64,000 nucleotides of DNA, from contig CM030870.1 of the NCBI GenBank assembly GCA_018105865.1, positions 897,001 to 961,000 on the forward strand, in the 5' to 3' direction. The DNA comes from Metaphire vulgaris. Lineage: Eukaryota > Annelida > Clitellata > Crassiclitellata > Megascolecidae. This document shows positions 35,056 through 41,955 of this stretch, piece by piece. How positions within the stretch are numbered: position 1 is the first letter of the stretch; each line of letters begins with the position of its first letter. A model generated the notes under the pieces. It made no database searches. It saw only the letters and a program-made list of their open reading frames with translations, and was not told the origin of the DNA. Made by a program: the position numbers and the translations under genes.

Positions 35056-35635
35056 CAAACTCACTTATTGGATTCGACAATGGAGGATTACGATTCAAAT
35101 CAAGGAGTGACCATCGATATATGTCAAGAACATTATCAAAATGGCGCTATTGAAGTTCAACGAATATGATGACCAAAACTAACCAGATTTTCAATCGCAA
35201 CGAGAATTACATACAAAAGAAATGCATCTAAAAAGCAATGCCATTAATTTTTAACATATATTTACATAAATATCTTAATAAAAAAGTTTAATAACTCGTT
35301 CCCATAGTCGTTCCTCCGTGTGCTCCTAACCCAGCGGCGTTGGTCGCCGTCGTCGTCCCAAAGATCCCGACAGACGATGCCCCTGCGGTCGAAGGGCCTC
35401 CCAAGGAGACCCCTCCAGCGCAGGAAACAAGGGTCCCGGTCCCTCCTCCTCCTCCGGGGCCCCCTCCGTTGCCGGAGGAGGCGCCCCCGTTGTTCTGTTT
35501 TCTCCATCCGCGCCAGTTGTTGCAGAGGCTCTCGGGCTCGCTGAGCCACGAACAGAGGGAGTCCTCCTCGAATCGATCGCTGTCCTCGAACGAGAACCGA
35601 TCGCCGTCCGCCTCCCAGTCGAAGATGTAGTCCAT
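14366..35635 (-). CDS. ZSWIM8: ZSWIM8, SWIM-zinc-finger ubiquitin ligase substrate receptor (23 coding exons)
   Basis: Exons, 5' to 3' on minus: 35296-35635, 34519-34672, 34141-34235, 33641-33825, 32176-32274, 31740-31821, 30453-30573, 29394-29589, 27872-28719, 27369-27485, 26326-26461, 25572-25738, 25034-25220, 24339-24438, 23339-23508, 22367-22683, 21818-21933, 20542-20734, 19120-19408, 18216-18534, 16385-17304, 15666-15843, 14366-14585. They sum to about 1,850 codons, matching the 1,837-residue human protein from its first to its last block. Known role: receptor of a Cullin-RING ligase that ubiquitinates Argonaute on extensively paired targets and so drives target-directed microRNA degradation; the nematode orthologue is EBAX-1. 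All introns read GT-AG. Phases agree at every join except three places (exons 9, 15 and 19), each off by one base. Confidence 0.97.
14938..15063. mobile_element. Degenerate hAT-like MITE (CAGGGTGCGATTTG family)
   Basis: Shares TTTTGACCTGGAGCAGTGGGG and CAAATCGTGCCCTG with the copies at 9801 and 57911. Target duplication not clear. Lies in the last ZSWIM8 intron. Confidence 0.6.
15240..15450 (+). mobile_element. Possible tRNA-derived SINE
   Basis: GGGTTCGAGACCC at about 15319 is a good RNA polymerase III B box, with AGTTAGTAGAATGG upstream as a poor A box. No cloverleaf can be drawn, so this is a SINE head and not a tRNA gene. Confidence 0.45.
15950..16075 (+). mobile_element. LINE 3' end with ATTAC tail
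   Basis: TTCTTCAGAAGAGGTGCTA then ATTTTGTTACATTACATTACAT. Same end as 6590-6745 in reverse. Confidence 0.5.
16385..17304 (-). CDS. ZSWIM8: ZSWIM8 exon 21, proline-rich region
   Basis: The largest exon: RWYELYEETLHGP, then about 220 residues rich in Pro, Gly, Tyr and Gln, then LLAAYRVGMLAMETLARR and PPYGEDVKWLHSISMKLG, conserved with human. Phase 2 in, phase 1 out. A fragment of its 5' half is copied in an intron at 18799-19048. Long open frames on the other strand and frames are shadows of its GC-rich composition. Confidence 0.95.
17518..17700 (-). mobile_element. tRNA-derived SINE with TAA tail
   Basis: On minus: TAGAGTAGTGGTAGGATTC (A box region), then GCGGGTTTGAATCTAGC (B box), an unrelated body, and a short TAA tail at 17520-17536. 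Inside a ZSWIM8 intron. Confidence 0.65.
17750..18165 (+). pseudogene. RTE-type LINE, C-terminal ORF2 remnant
   Basis: Plus strand reads ETWTISKAMQKKLEATEM, KTSEEILNEIGIERSL, then FFGPIMRKEGLEHLAITGK and EGKRGRQRNT, the known end of RTE-like reverse transcriptases, with several stops. Antisense to ZSWIM8, in an intron. Confidence 0.7.
18216..19408 (-). CDS. ZSWIM8: ZSWIM8 exons 19-20
   Basis: Exon 19 (19120-19408) opens with RYKG in the phase set by exon 18, but NQPSEAYAHFMFELAKTVL and all that follows lie in another frame. Human has ..VPNQPSEA.., and one base is missing between GTTCC and AACCAG near 19376. The exon ends WITG. Exon 20 (18216-18534) encodes GHLTPQEVASLADRASR, ALSCLPHAQALNPNEIQRA and PEVLFEVAK, among the best-conserved parts of the protein. 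Confidence 0.93.
18799..19048 (-). repeat. Decayed copy of part of ZSWIM8 exon 21, with internal tandem growth
   Basis: Matches exon 21 at 16953-17096 from GTAGGCGTAGGAAGG through TAGATCCC..CGAGCCTTG, in the same orientation. The middle is expanded into four 36-38-bp units (each GGGCATATGACATGGGG.AA.., 18857 to about 18999). Unit lengths are not multiples of three. It lies in the intron between exons 19 and 20 and has no clean splice sites that I can see. Confidence 0.85.
19434..19591. mobile_element. hAT-like MITE (CAGTGTTGGAGTTG family), 158 bp
   Basis: CAGTGTTGGAGTTG and CAACTCCAACCCTG ends. Exact 8-bp duplication AGCAAAAC at 19426-19433 and 19592-19599. It starts 23 bp from the exon 19 acceptor. 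Confidence 0.92.
20205..20535. repeat. 24-bp minisatellite, about 13 copies
   Basis: Unit TGTACAACAATATGCACAGC plus AATG, itself two diverged 12-mers. It begins within a few bases of the exon 18 splice donor. Period 24 makes all frames open for about 100 codons, which explains the repetitive open frames on both strands. Confidence 0.95.
20542..22683 (-). CDS. ZSWIM8: ZSWIM8 exons 16-18
   Basis: Exon 16 (22367-22683) starts IMDKLLDKE, matching ..ILDKLLDRE. Exon 17 (21818-21933) ends TAKKHSV and exon 18 (20542-20734) starts GMASIDSSAPETT, together the conserved KKHTGMASIDSSAPETT block. Exon 16's donor is flanked by a MITE; exon 18's donor runs straight into a 24-bp minisatellite. Confidence 0.92.
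22185..22359. mobile_element. hAT-like MITE (CAGTGTTTAATC family) inserted at a ZSWIM8 splice donor
   Basis: Right end GGCCTAGATTAAACCCTG, left end AAGTGTTTAATTTAAACTC. Exact 8-bp duplication TGCTCACC at 22177-22184 and 22360-22367. On the minus strand the duplicated octamer is GGTGAGCA, the last base of exon 16 plus the first seven of its intron. Confidence 0.92.
22860..22995 (+). pseudogene. RTE-type LINE tail fragment
   Basis: Reads DSLREEKSGDPWSMMLQYTAHDDEEEE, resembling LINE C-terminal ends, then GAA repeats. Not a host gene. Confidence 0.4.
23110..23308. mobile_element. hAT-like MITE (CATGGGCGTCC family), 199 bp
   Basis: Inverted ends CATGGGCGTCC and GGACGCCCATG. Flanks TCATAATT (23102-23109) and TCATCATT (23309-23316), 7 of 8. 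It ends 28 bp from the exon 15 donor. Confidence 0.75.
23339..24438 (-). CDS. ZSWIM8: ZSWIM8 exons 14-15, with a phase conflict and duplicated acceptor
   Basis: Exon 14 (24339-24438) encodes DERLGFEAAV; exon 15 (23339-23508) encodes EETEHPLL and VLYKDDAQKLAR, all conserved. Exon 14 ends in phase 2, but the exon 15 frame needs phase 1 at its only good acceptor (23509-23510), so one base too many is present. A second TTTTGTTGCAGGGTTGAAG lies inside exon 15 (23409-23455 on plus), a local duplication of the intron/exon border. Confidence 0.85.
24163..24314. mobile_element. Foldback MITE with TTAGGG-like core, 152 bp
   Basis: The two halves are near-complete inverted repeats starting GGTACTTTCCCGTTATCCGG. 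Exact 8-bp duplication GAAACGTA at 24155-24162 and 24315-24322. The inner arms hold TTAGGGTTAGGG and CCCTAACCCTAA. It lies 22 bp from the exon 14 donor. Confidence 0.9.
24774..24905. repeat. Three copies of a palindromic motif
   Basis: CATCAAAGCGCTTTGATG occurs at about 24828 and 24880, with a diverged copy at 24776. They are separated by about 55-60 bp of GC-rich sequence containing CCGGC. Flanked by an inverted GGTTAACCG pair (24750, 24939), so it may be the interior of a MITE. Confidence 0.6.
25034..27485 (-). CDS. ZSWIM8: ZSWIM8 exons 10-13
   Basis: Exon 10 (27369-27485) ends KKPENRLE and exon 11 (26326-26461) continues IMFALAESLHAHG, matching the human ..MEVLFACAEALHAHG block. Exon 12 (25572-25738) encodes HLAFRIGMFGLEMARPPAPN. 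Exon 13 (25034-25220) encodes VKLAHQESELVILLKKIALG and LPIMLASFIFDCLC. Exon 10 is not obvious as an open frame; I placed it by splice signals and phase. Confidence 0.9.
25490..25561. mobile_element. piggyBac-like micro-MITE, 72 bp, beside a splice donor
   Basis: TTAA (25486-25489), CCCTTCAACATCC..GCAGTTCAAGGG, TTAA (25562-25565). A related element is at 33313-33385. The right TTAA is bases 6-9 of the ZSWIM8 intron after exon 12. Confidence 0.7.
25880..26094 (+). mobile_element. Retroelement 3' end with TCA-repeat tail
   Basis: GAGAAAGGCAATGGGAAACC..CCCAGATGGCATAAAAACC.. leading into about 18 TCA triplets (26041-26094). The body is a common invertebrate LINE/SINE tail; the microsatellite is its 3' terminus. 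Confidence 0.5.
26173..26287. mobile_element. Degenerate piggyBac-like MITE, 115 bp
   Basis: CCCTTTGAGC..GCGCTCAAAGGG followed by TTAA at 26288-26291. The left target copy is mutated (TAAA). It lies 36 bp from the exon 11 donor. Confidence 0.55.
26481..27239. mobile_element. hAT-like element, 759 bp
   Basis: CAGAGGCTGTCAACCGGTGG at the left, GGTTGGAAACCACTG at the right. Exact 8-bp duplication AGATAGAC at 26473-26480 and 27240-27247. It fills most of the intron between exons 10 and 11 and starts 17 bp from the exon 11 acceptor. A partial relative with GGTACACGTACACC is near 45449. Confidence 0.9.
27872..28719 (-). CDS. ZSWIM8: ZSWIM8 exon 9, long exon with a frame discordance
   Basis: Begins IVIWWFNN and contains CDEIVTLWRLAALDPALS, a conserved block, in one frame that stops at 28042. 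The exon's 3' part (EGLPWKSEDMDSDC.. to RQDHS, good donor GTGAGT at 27871) is open only in the next frame, which is itself closed upstream by a TGA near 28173. The shift must fall in about 130 bp, a linker region. A run of five C on the coding strand near 28168 is a candidate. The length is 2 modulo 3, where 0 is needed. Confidence 0.8.
28860..29234 (+). pseudogene. RTE-type LINE 3' end with TGACC tail
   Basis: Plus strand: EEFKERTLQPSIMEVIRKRR, MKWTGHILRMEE, FNYKPEGRRSKGRP, then in a shifted frame RRWVDGLEEDLHMAGLNLNG. It ends in CCTGACCTGACCTGACC. A 5'-truncated LINE in a ZSWIM8 intron, antisense to the gene. Confidence 0.75.
29950..30160 (+). pseudogene. RTE-LINE tail with TAA repeats
   Basis: TGRPRRMWMMKTDAQSHKIYAQIK then RKEWKQWS and a TAA/TTA microsatellite. 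The motif order matches RTE C-termini. Confidence 0.55.
30989..31325 (-). mobile_element. tRNA-derived SINE with TAA tail
   Basis: On minus, GTGGAGCAGTGGTTAGCGCACTGG (split as A box TGGTTAGCGCACTGG) and B box GGTTCAACTCC lie 30-odd bases apart. The body ends CACTCCATGGGCTC reversed, with about 20 TAA units at 30989-31051. A transcribed tRNA gene is unlikely because no acceptor stem forms. Confidence 0.75.
31862..31995 (-). mobile_element. LINE 3' tail with TCAA/TTGA repeat
   Basis: Fifteen TCAA units at 31862-31920 then CTTCTATGGCACCACCATCATAATGCCC, reverse of the CTATAGAAGTG-type LINE end. The same end with GATT repeats occurs at 54915-54985, and again at 61265-61345. Confidence 0.6.
32455..32640 (-). 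mobile_element. LINE 3' end with TAA tail
   Basis: Reverse complement of the end at 34800-35052: TGTAATGTGTTCA.GCAG, ACGAGTTACCACATTAATCA and GTACGTTAATAATAA are shared. Confidence 0.65.
32753..32888. mobile_element. Harbinger-like MITE (GGGTCCATC family), copy 3
   Basis: GGGTTCATCCATATAGTACG and CGTACTATATGGATGGACCC ends, with TAT at 32750-32752 and 32889-32891. The cleanest inverted repeat of the family. Confidence 0.85.
33641..33825 (-). CDS. ZSWIM8: ZSWIM8 exon 4, SWIM zinc finger
   Basis: Encodes GFHLSATV.. and the SWIM domain: C-x-C within TSCTCSC, then C-x-H in SWCAHVVALCLFRIHQ. These four residues form the zinc site. The loop between the pairs is three residues longer than in the human protein. 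Confidence 0.95.
33936..34116. mobile_element. hAT-like MITE (CAGGGTTTAATC family)
   Basis: CAGGGTTTAATCTAGGCCG at the left, GAGTCTAGATTAACCACTG at the right. GACGTAAC precedes and GACGTAAG follows, but offset three bases at the left. It lies 22 bp from the ZSWIM8 exon 3 donor. Confidence 0.7.
34469..34503. repeat. AT dinucleotide repeat at the exon 2 donor
   Basis: About 17 TA units, starting within 16 bp of the ZSWIM8 exon 2 donor (GTGTGTATAT). Confidence 0.85.
34800..35052 (+). pseudogene. LINE 3' end with TAA tail
   Basis: C-terminal frame ends RLKRLKTWLYRTSYL, the usual close of L2/CR1-like reverse transcriptases, followed by a 3' tail and about 12 TAA units. Faces its relative at 32455-32640. 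Confidence 0.65.
35296..35635 (-). CDS. ZSWIM8: ZSWIM8 exon 1, acidic N-terminus and start codon
   Basis: Starts MDYIFDWE, which aligns with the start of the human protein; the upstream in-frame GTG at 35656 is not a likely start. Then the near-invariant RFSFEDSDRFEEDSLCS and NWRGWRKQ, followed by a Gly-rich linker. Donor GTTATT at 35295, phase 1, is weak but keeps frame with exon 2 (PFEVVE.. and SFPENEEDIR). Confidence 0.93.
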
Positions 35636-35656
35636 GGAGACGACCGAGGACCTCAC

Positions 35657-36024
35657 GGACCGACGACGATCAACGGAGACTGGATCCGGATGGGGACGAT
35701 GCGGTCTTTGTTGTCTTCGAAGTGTTTTTGTCTTTTTCTGTTTTCAGTCGACGGCTGATCGCCGTTGCTAGCGACGAATGACTCACATCGCCCTCGACCA
35801 CTCACCATCGCCATACGAGAAACTATGAGAAATAGCCCAACTGCTACGAAACCAGGGCGGCTGGTACGAAACAAGGCTTTTATTAAGAAAAGATGAGTGG
35901 CTGTCCAATATTCTTCTTCTTCTCCTGCTTTGTTGCGTCGGTGGTCAGGATACTGTCTTTGGCAGCATCATGCTTTATTCCCATTATACAGTGCTCCTTT
36001 CATCATTTCCATATGGATTGATGC
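35657..36024. promoter_or_regulatory. Presumed ZSWIM8 5' region
   Basis: About 390 bp between the ZSWIM8 start codon and the P-like element. GC content falls off after 35830. No TATA box was seen. Upstream regulatory sequence may now lie beyond 43133, on the far side of the insertion. Confidence 0.35.
36017..36024. repeat. Left 8-bp target duplication of the P-like element
   Basis: ATTGATGC, identical to 43126-43133. P-superfamily transposases make 8-bp duplications. Confidence 0.95.
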
Positions 36025-36057
36025 CATTGACATCTATAAATAGCCTAGACTGCTCAT
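36025..36057 (+). repeat. Left 33-bp terminal inverted repeat
   Basis: Perfect inverted match to 43093-43125. A GCCGCCATCTTG sequence, a YY1-like site, follows at about 36098. Confidence 0.95.
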
Positions 36058-36162
36058 GGCCTATAGCTTGTCATTGCAACCACTGAGGCTAAAATGCCGC
36101 CATCTTGCTCGGATCAGAAGTCTGTTACACGTTAAGGATTTAATGTGGTAAATTCGTTAAAA

Positions 36163-39100
36163 ATGCCATCATGCACAGCGATTAGCTGTACAAACAGAAC
36201 GGGAAAGAAGTATGCGGTTGTTGGACGTACATTCCACCGGTAAGACGTTGATAAAATGGTATCACTTTGTAGTTGCCCCAGTTATGACCGCCCCCGTTAT
36301 GATAGCCCCCGTTATGACCGCTCCCGTTATGACCGCCACGGCGCCACCGTCCGGAATTGTTACCATGACAAATAAGTAAACACGAAATTTCTATAGCGCT
36401 GCCAGAAAGCTTGGCGCATTGCACCAGCTTCTTCACGAACGCTCAATCTCTATCAGGGCATCTTACAGACTACCACTCTCAATCCAGGAAGTATTATTAC
36501 TATTAATGTAGCTGTCTACCAGGAAAGGCCGCTATAATAAATGCCTATCAAAGCATCCGCACACAATTTTCAAAACACGTGGAACACCTGAGGTCACACA
36601 TGGCTAGTCAGCGCTACCAGAATGGACATGTTTCTGCAGCTGGCTTCATCACCTGGGACGTAGCTAGGCATAGGCTTGGGGGCTTAAGCCCCAAGCCTGA
36701 AGCTAGCCCCCAAATGAATTCAAGCCCAAAATAGCGTTATGGACTCAAAAGAAAGGGAAGGAGGGAGTGAATTTTGGCCCCCAAACCTAAAATCTTGGAT
36801 ACATCGCTGTTCATCAATGGTGTTATTCACAACCTTACCACTTTTTAACTGCTATCTCTACTTGCTACTTTGCAATTACATGTTGGCACCATTTGAATTC
36901 ACATTTGCAATCAGTTATTACGTTGATATTATGCAGTAGCTCAGGGATGGGCAAAGTGCGGCCCGCGGGCCACATGCGGCCCTCGAAGCCCTTTTGTGCG
37001 GCCCCGACATCGAGATAAATGACATTAATGTGCGGCCCTCTAAACATTATGAAACATTTGACAACACCTTAATGGAAAATTCAGCATTAAAATTGATTTA
37101 CACTTTGGCACTTAATCGTTAACTTGAAATAATGTTTTTAATATTTACTAACTTACTAACATCATGCATACATTTTATTTGTCATGATTTATAATTTGTT
37201 TTCAGTTTTCCATTGTCGAACTCATGTTTGACAATGCAGTGGGTTTACAACATGAGACGTGACGATTTCACTCCTAATACTTGGTCATGTCTGTGTTCTG
37301 ATCACTTTACTGAGAACTGCTTTGATCGACGGGCCAGACAACAAGACTCAGAGAAAATGCAGTTCCAACTGTGTTCAAGTTTCCTAAACATTTGAGAAAG
37401 GTTTGATAACAATTTCACTATTCATTACTGTTTTGTGACAAAGTAATAGTAGTGAATTACAGTACCTGAGTGACATTTTTACATAGTGTAAAAGTAAACG
37501 TCACATTTAAGTAAGAAATTCTAACACACACGAGGCCATGTCGGTATTATGACAATCTGTCGAACAATGACAGTGGTCACGTGTCAATGTGATTTACTGT
37601 ATCTTAATAGGAAATGATCCATAATCAGTTTTTAATGATTAATATGCAAAGTCAATTTGATTACATATTGTTGCTTGTGATCAGGTAATGAATTCCAGAC
37701 AACTGCCTGTAATTCGTACAGCTGTTGTACCATCAGATGCACAGAATGAGCAGACAGTCAAACCAGAGCCAAGTGGACTGGCAAAATCTGAAGTAGAAAC
37801 TGTTGTCGCCGACCACTGCTACTACACCATTGAGAGTCCACGTCAACTCAAAAGAAAGTTGACTACCTTTCACGACAGATGTGCTGCAATGAAAAAGAAA
37901 TTGAAACTGGAACGACAGAGAACATCCCGTTTGAGGAAACGAGTCAATTCTCTGCAAATCATTGTTGAAAATCTGCAAAAGCAGCATCTTGTAAATGAGC
38001 AGTGTGTTGAAATGTTGGAGAAAACTTTTTCTGGTGTTTCTAAGCAGTTAATGGAGCGAATTGTGCAACAAACAGGTAAAAACGTTACACGCAAATCTTA
38101 TCCTAGTGAATTGAGAGCATTTGCACTAACGCTCCAGTTTTATTCCACGAAAGCTTATAATTATGTTCGCAAACATTTCAATCTTGCTTTACCAAGTCTC
38201 AGTGCTATTAGACGCTGGTACCAAAGTGTTAATGGTGAGCCTGGATTTACACAGGAAGCCCTTTCAGCATTGAAGGCACGAGCTGAACATGCTTCAGCCA
38301 ACACCAAACCACTCTTATGTTCATTAATGATTGACGAGATGGCAATCCGTCAGCATGTTGAGTGGAATGGAAGTAAGTTTCGTGGTTGTGTTGATTTAGG
38401 CAGTGGAATTTGTGATGATTCAACTCCTGTTGCAACTGAAGTGCTAGTTTTTATGGTAGGGTAGTATCTTTGTGTGAAAACTGGACAATTCCAGTAGGTT
38501 ATTTCTTTGTGAAAGGATTGTCTGGATCCGATCGTGCTAATCTAGTTAAGCAATGTTTGTCAAAATTGTTTCTTTGACATGTGATGGACCCCACTGTCAT
38601 TTCAAAATGATGAATGAGTTGGGTTTAGATCCATTGAATCTTCAGGCATTTTTGTGCACCCCAGTAATGCTTGTGTGAAAGTTCATGTGGTGTTTGATGT
38701 TTGCCATATGTTGAAGCTACTTCGAAACACTCTCGCTGAATGCGGAATACTTGTCGATGCTGATGGTAACAAAATTAAATGGGAGTATGTTGTTGCCCTA
38801 CATCAGGTGCAGCAAAATGAGGGTATGCATCTGGCTAATAAATTAACTAAAGCTCACATTAACTTTCACACACAGAAGATGAAAGTAAATTTAGCAGCAC
38901 AGACGTTGAGTGCCAGTACATCATCAGCTATTGAGTTCTGTGCCACATATCTACATTTACCACAGTTTTCTGGATCTGAGCCTACAGTAAGATTTTTGAA
39001 ACTCATTGATCACCTGTTTGATGTTCTAAATTCACGTAATCCTGTTGCACGTGGGTTTAAAGCCGCATTGAGGCCTTCAAATTTTCATCTGTGGGATCCA

Positions 39101-40141
39101 TTTTTAGATGAAGCATTTGCTTATATTATGAGCCTAAAAGACACTAGTGGTCAGTCGATGACGTCCACCCGAAGGAAGACGCCATTTATTGGTTTTTTAT
39201 GTGCGATACAGACTGTTAAGTCATTGTATTTCCAGTATGTTGCAGGTGCTGATGCACCAGTGAAATATTTATTGACTTATAAGCTGAGTCAAGACCACAT
39301 CGAATTATTTTTTTTTCTGCTGTTCGTTTCATCATTGGGATATAATAATAATCCGACTGCAAGGCAATTTATTGCAGCATACAAGCGACTTTTGATACGC
39401 CACGAAGTGAAGGGTATTGGTGGCAACTGTGCCCACCTGGATGGTACTGATATCCTCTTTTTAACGCGTGATGTGCATAGAAATAAAGGTGTTGTTAATA
39501 CAGTTGATACTGATATTCTAGACATTTGTCTTGCACGTCATTATGATATTGTGACAAGTCAGAGTGATGAGGTATCACAGTTGCAGCTTGAACACAAATA
39601 TGCCAAAAAGTGTGATTTTTCATCATTGTCAGAATTTAAAGTAAATGTTGTGGCATATGTGGCTGGTTATGTTGTAAAAATGGTCCGTCGAATTCTACAC
39701 TGCCCTGATTGCCTTGTGTCACTAACTGCAGCACCACTTTGTGAGAAACTGTTGTTTGTTAAATTGAAAGACAAAGGGGGCTTGATAAAGCCTTCTGAGA
39801 GTGTTGTCAAAGTATGTGAGATCACAGAGCAGGCAATAAGCAGAATGATGGCTTCTTGTAAAGGTAACTTGCCTCTGGCTCTTGGGTCAAAATTAGTGGC
39901 AACAGTTTCTCTATCTGTGTTAAGTGAAGTTGGGGAATCGAAAAGTGTGTTTGCTGATCTTTATGATCACATGTTTGATTCTAGTCCGGAAAGTAATCAT
40001 GTATACAAACTAATCAAAGTTATCAGTCAGTGTTACATTAAGATTAGAATGCATGCCATTGCAAAAAGATACACTGAACACAAAACTGGTACCAAAGTGC
40101 GTAAGCAGCTGACCAAACTAGTGTTATTCAAGCACCAGTAG
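36163..40141 (+). pseudogene. THAP-domain P-type transposase (THAP9-like), frameshifted
   Basis: Exon 36163-36239 encodes MPSCTAISCTNRTG..GRTFHR, the start of a THAP zinc finger (C-x4-C). Exon 37206-37400 continues FPLSNSCLTMQWVYNMRR and LCSDHFTENCF (second C and H), then shifts frame before NAVPTVFKFP. Exon 37685-38464 holds a coiled coil and MIDEMAIR, the first catalytic Asp region. Further shifts occur near 38460, 38570 and 38650; the last ORF (38654-40141) holds VVFDVCHMLKLLRN and, near the end, SQDHIELFF and NNNPTARQF. Two compensating shifts flank the T9 run at 39308. Transposition activity from this copy is unlikely unless the shifts are assembly errors. Confidence 0.92.
36942..37130. 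mobile_element. hAT-like terminus (GCGGCCCGCGGGCC)
   Basis: CAGGGATGGGCAAAGTGCGG then GCCCGCGGGCCACATGCGGCC, the typical left end of a widespread animal hAT group. The right end was not located. It sits in the first intron of the P-type transposase. Confidence 0.6.
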
Positions 40142-40599
40142 TTGATAGCCATAGTTGTATGTTGCCATTTTGATGTAAACCTGTATTTTATTGTGGTCAA
40201 GTTTTTCAATTTCTGCTGTAGTCATTAATGTAGCCGTTTGCCAGTGTTTTTATACAGGCCTGTAGCCATTATACCAGTGGTGAATATGTTATAGTTGTTG
40301 TTATTCTTTTGTGGTGATCTTTTGTAAGGCGATTTATTTCATTGTATAATTCAGGGTTTAATCAAGGCCGTTTGCCAGTGTTTTATACAGGCCTGTTAGG
40401 AGAGGAGATCCCCCTCTAAGACCTCAAAATCCCCCAAATCACAGCACTTACACAAATTTTGCATTGAACTGTGTCTTTTCCTCTCCTAACAAGTCGATCC
40501 CCGAAAGTTTTAATTCCCCCAAGGCTTGGAGTCTGGATAAAACACTACCTGTTTGCCCTTTCCCAAAAAATTTTGACATACTGCATCAACTTACAGCAC

Positions 40600-40834
40600 T
40601 CCCCCAAGCCCCACTAGCTGACTTCCCCCGGCCTTTGGTTGTCGGATCTTCCAATAAACTGAGCATTTTCAGATCTAGGCTTAAAACACATCTCTTCCAA
40701 ATAGCATTTCCTCCATAGTCTGTCTTGCTGTTTCCCTCTGACTGATCTGGAATGACCTGGTCTTTTGCGGATGGATTTGAAGTACCATCGATTGATACCC
40801 TTGAGTATTAGAAATGGTGCTATAGAAGTGCATA

Positions 40835-40866
<32 letters not shown>
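40600..40866 (+). pseudogene. LINE 3' end inside the P-like element
   Basis: SNKLSIFRSRLKTHLFQIAFPP, stop, then GGTGCTATAGAAGTGCATAA and a TTA tail at 40838-40866. It is preceded by part of a CAGGGTTTAATC hAT MITE (about 40353-40600). Confidence 0.7.
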
Positions 40867-40869
<3 letters not shown>

Positions 40870-40904
40870 TGTGACTCATCATTGCCAGTTAGATTTCTAC
40901 GGTT

Positions 40905-41600
40905 TCTCTCTGTGCTCTAGATATTTTGAAGGCTTTTGATCGAGTTAATCATTATGGTTTAATGTGTTTATTATTGAAACGCCAATTTCCAAGGTGTGTA
41001 TTTTCAATTATTTCAGATTGCTTTAGTAAATGTAATAGTGTTGTTAGATGCTTGTATGATAGTGATGTTAGATGCTTGTAGTGCTTTATCCACATGCTTT
41101 GTAATTCACGCAGAGGTTCGACAGGGAGGTTTGCTGTCGTCTGCCTTGTACTGTGTATATATATGAGTTCAGTGGCAGTTCCACCATGTTAATGACTGGG
41201 GATGCATCCTCCCCACTGGGGTTACGGATGACCTCTTTTGCTTGTCAGCCTATTTTCTGGTGAGTTTTTAACAAAATTTAGTGAAAAATACTACAAATTA
41301 CCTTCTCTTTTTTTGCTCGTCAGCCTTTTTTGCAAGGTTTATTAACATTTAGTGGGAAAAACACTAACAATGACCTTTTTGTCTCTTTTCTTTTTTTTTC
41401 CTCTTCACTTTGCATCCCCACAAATTTCCTCAAAAGCATCAAACTCTGAGCTGGTGACTGTTGAATTATTTAAGTCGTTTTGTCTACGAATCCTTATGCA
41501 TGCTGTTGAAATAACCACAACTAGTAAAGCTAACATGAATTTGCTGAATAACTGTATAAATAAGTGCTTATGCAAGATTTTTGGCATTGGTTGAGGCAAA
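40905..41600 (+). pseudogene. LINE reverse-transcriptase fragments inside the P-like element
   Basis: LDILKAFDRVNHYGLMCLLL and EVRQGGLLSSALYC are the palm motifs of a CR1/Jockey-like reverse transcriptase (catalytic box not intact). 41445-41600 encodes its C-terminal segment ELVTVELFKSFCLRILMHAVE. A CAGTGGCAGTTCC hAT end interrupts at 41167. Confidence 0.65.
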
Positions 41601-41618
41601 ATATCACTGTAATGCAAA

Positions 41619-41622
<4 letters not shown>

Positions 41623-41688
<66 letters not shown>
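41623..41688. repeat. AT dinucleotide repeat
   Basis: About 32 uninterrupted TA units. Confidence 0.95.
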
Positions 41689-41691
<3 letters not shown>

Positions 41692-41739
41692 CTACCACAT
41701 TCTTTAGGTACCTCCTGTAAAAACATCATTACCTTTTGG

Positions 41740-41955
41740 TACTTTAAAATGAAAAGTGGGCCATAGAATTAGCAGTTGCTAAGCCACGCATACTGGCGTC
41801 AAGAGCATTCCAAAGGATAGGGCCAACTGATTCAAAACCTCGTTTAAAATGAATGAAGAACATTAAGACTAAACAGAGGTCACTTCTTCTGGGTGAGCAC
41901 TTGTATGGAATTATAAGAATTGTTGCGTCAGCAGAAGGCGCCAATATAGAGCATT
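41740..41955 (-). pseudogene. LINE C-terminal fragment
   Basis: Minus strand: RRSDLCLVLMFFIHFKRGFE then GPILWNALDASMRGLATANS, the RRS..GP.LWN.L end of an L2/CR1-like ORF2. Relative of 6590-6745. Confidence 0.65.

Noticed and set aside
35340..35630. Pro-rich plus-strand frame antisense to ZSWIM8 exon 1
   Set aside because: Complement of Gly-rich codons; the minus frame carries the conserved RFSFEDSDRFEEDS.
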